From UBA8522 sp035528895 (GTDB taxonomy: Bacteria; Acidobacteriota; Aminicenantia; Aminicenantales; UBA8522), in assembly GCA_035528895.1 (NCBI GenBank), contig DATKXS010000190.1:1-5165 (forward strand): 5,165 nucleotides of DNA, in the 5' to 3' direction. How positions within the stretch are numbered: position 1 is the first letter of the stretch; every line of letters begins with the position of its first letter. The notes beneath the pieces were generated by a model that saw nothing but the letters and a program-made list of their open reading frames with translations, had not been told where the DNA came from and did not search any database. The translations under genes were made by a program, and so were the position numbers. Positions 4,060 to 5,165 of this stretch are shown in pieces.

Positions 4060-5165
4060 ATGAGCAAAACCAAGAAAACGCTGACCAACAATTTCGGCGC
4101 GCCGGTGGATAACGACCAGAATTCTCTCACCGCCGGCAATCCCGGACCCGTCCTGATGCAGGATGTCCATCTTCTCGAGAAGCTGTCCCACTTTGACCGC
4201 GAGCGGATCCCCGAGAGGGTCGTCCACGCCAAGGGGGCCGGGGCCTACGGGCATTTTGAGGTCACGGCCGACGTGACCAAGTACACGCGGGCCAAATTCC
4301 TCTCCCAGGTGGGCAAACGCACCGAGGTCTTTCTCCGGTGCTCGACCGTCGGAGGGGAGAGGGGGTCGGCGGACGCGGAGCGCGATCCCCGCGGGTTCGC
4401 TCTGAAATTCTACACGGAAGAAGGCAACTACGATCTCGTCGGGAACAACACCCCGGTCTTTTTCATCCGCGACCCCCTGAAGTTCTCCGATTTCATCCAC
4501 ACTCAGAAGAGAAACCCGGCCACCAACCTCAAGGACCCCGACATGTTCTGGGATTTCCTTTCATTGACGCCGGAATCCATCCACCAGGTCACGATTCTCT
4601 TTTCCGACCGCGGCACACCCCGGACGTTCCGCCATATGAACGGTTACAGCAGCCATACCTATAAATGGTACAACGACAAGGGGGAGTATTTCTGGGTGAA
4701 ATACCACTTCAAGACCGAACAGGGAATCCAGAACCTCACCCGGCAGGAGGCCGAAGTCATGAAAGGCAAGGACCCCGACCATGCGACCCGCGACCTCTCT
4801 GAAGCCATCAAAAAGGGAGATCACCCTGCCTGGAGGCTGGAGGTTCAGATCATGACGGCGGAGCAGGCAGCGGACTATCGGTTTGATCCCTTCGACCTCA
4901 CCAAGGTCTGGCCTCATGCGGATTTCCCGCCGATCGTCATCGGCAAGCTGGTCTTGAACAGGAACCCGGAAAACTACTTCGCCGAGGTGGAACAGTCGGC
5001 CTTCTCCCCGGCCAATTTTGTTCCCGGCATCGCCGCCTCCCCCGACAAGATGCTCCAGGGCCGCCTCTTCTCCTATCACGACACGCACCTGCATCGCCTC
5101 GGGCCCAATTATCACCTCCTGCCGGTGAACGCGCCGAAAGCGGCCAAGGTCGACAACTACCAGCG
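4060..5165 (+). CDS. katA: monofunctional heme catalase, clade-3-like (3' end cut by window)
   Basis: This enzyme breaks hydrogen peroxide down to water and oxygen in the cytoplasm. The 368 residues present are those of a typical heme catalase. The distal catalytic His is His56 in RVVHAKGAGAYG, Ser95 is in RCSTVGGERGSAD, and the catalytic Asn lies in the VGNNTPVFFIRD segment (127-138). The proximal heme ligand is Tyr339 in RLFSYHDTH with Arg335 four residues before it. The NADPH-region-like RHMNGYSSHT (191-200) and the FDPFDLTKVWPH segment are intact. No frameshift is seen. Small-subunit catalases are about 480-500 aa, so some 110-130 residues lie past the window edge. The start is supported by AAGGAG (4048-4053) six bases upstream. 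The upstream dyad shared with the regulator gene suggests derepression by peroxide. Confidence 0.98.
   Translation, partial: MSKTKKTLTNNFGAPVDNDQNSLTAGNPGPVLMQDVHLLEKLSHFDRERIPERVVHAKGAGAYGHFEVTADVTKYTRAKFLSQVGKRTEVFLRCSTVGGERGSADAERDPRGFALKFYTEEGNYDLVGNNTPVFFIRDPLKFSDFIHTQKRNPATNLKDPDMFWDFLSLTPESIHQVTILFSDRGTPRTFRHMNGYSSHTYKWYNDKGEYFWVKYHFKTEQGIQNLTRQEAEVMKGKDPDHATRDLSEAIKKGDHPAWRLEVQIMTAEQAADYRFDPFDLTKVWPHADFPPIVIGKLVLNRNPENYFAEVEQSAFSPANFVPGIAASPDKMLQGRLFSYHDTHLHRLGPNYHLLPVNAPKAAKVDNYQ

Noticed and set aside
4021..5115. Open frames antisense to the catalase
   Set aside because: The catalase frame is conserved throughout with all active-site residues, so the opposite frames are shadows.

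Overview
The window is a chromosomal segment of a bacterium, about 5.2 kb and moderately GC-rich. It begins inside the 3' end of a 23S rRNA gene and ends inside a catalase gene. The bacterial 23S and 5S sequences, short intergenic spacers, strong Shine-Dalgarno (SD) sites and good sigma-70-type promoters all fit a bacterium. The phylum cannot be fixed from this sequence. Two small RRM (RNA recognition motif) proteins, a secreted C69 peptidase, a Fur/PerR-type regulator and REP-like GGGGACA repeats would suit a deltaproteobacterial/Desulfobacterota- or Acidobacteriota/Aminicenantes-like genome, but that is a low-confidence guess.

Layout, left to right. (1) End of an rRNA operon on the + strand: 23S 3' end (1-411), a 36-base A/T-rich spacer without tRNA, then 5S (448-566) and a T-rich tract. 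(2) Two tandem paralogous genes for single-RRM, glycine-tailed RNA-binding proteins (682-1017 and 1223-1522), each with its own terminator. Both are preceded by a duplicated structured leader. (3) A gene-free stretch (1523-1913) that is not empty: a REP-like hairpin (1535-1576), the second RRM gene's terminator (1592-1629) and a 265-bp palindromic miniature element with perfect 14-bp terminal inverted repeats (1636-1900). (4) A secreted C69-family dipeptidase gene on the - strand (1914-3401). (5) A divergent promoter region, then a Fur/PerR-family regulator (3562-3996) and a clade-3-like catalase (from 4060, truncated by the window end), both on the + strand.

How the genes work together. The regulator and catalase look like a peroxide-response pair. 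Both upstream regions carry the same dyad with left half TAGGAAT and core AGGAAnnnTTCC, so the regulator probably represses both its own gene and the catalase. A terminator overlapping the regulator's stop codon largely separates the two transcripts. The RRM genes form a second unit. Each leader has a CU-rich segment that can pair either with an upstream ATAAAGGA strand or with the gene's own SD. This suggests a translational RNA switch (cold- or autoregulated) copied along with the gene, and it is the most interesting unexplained structure here.
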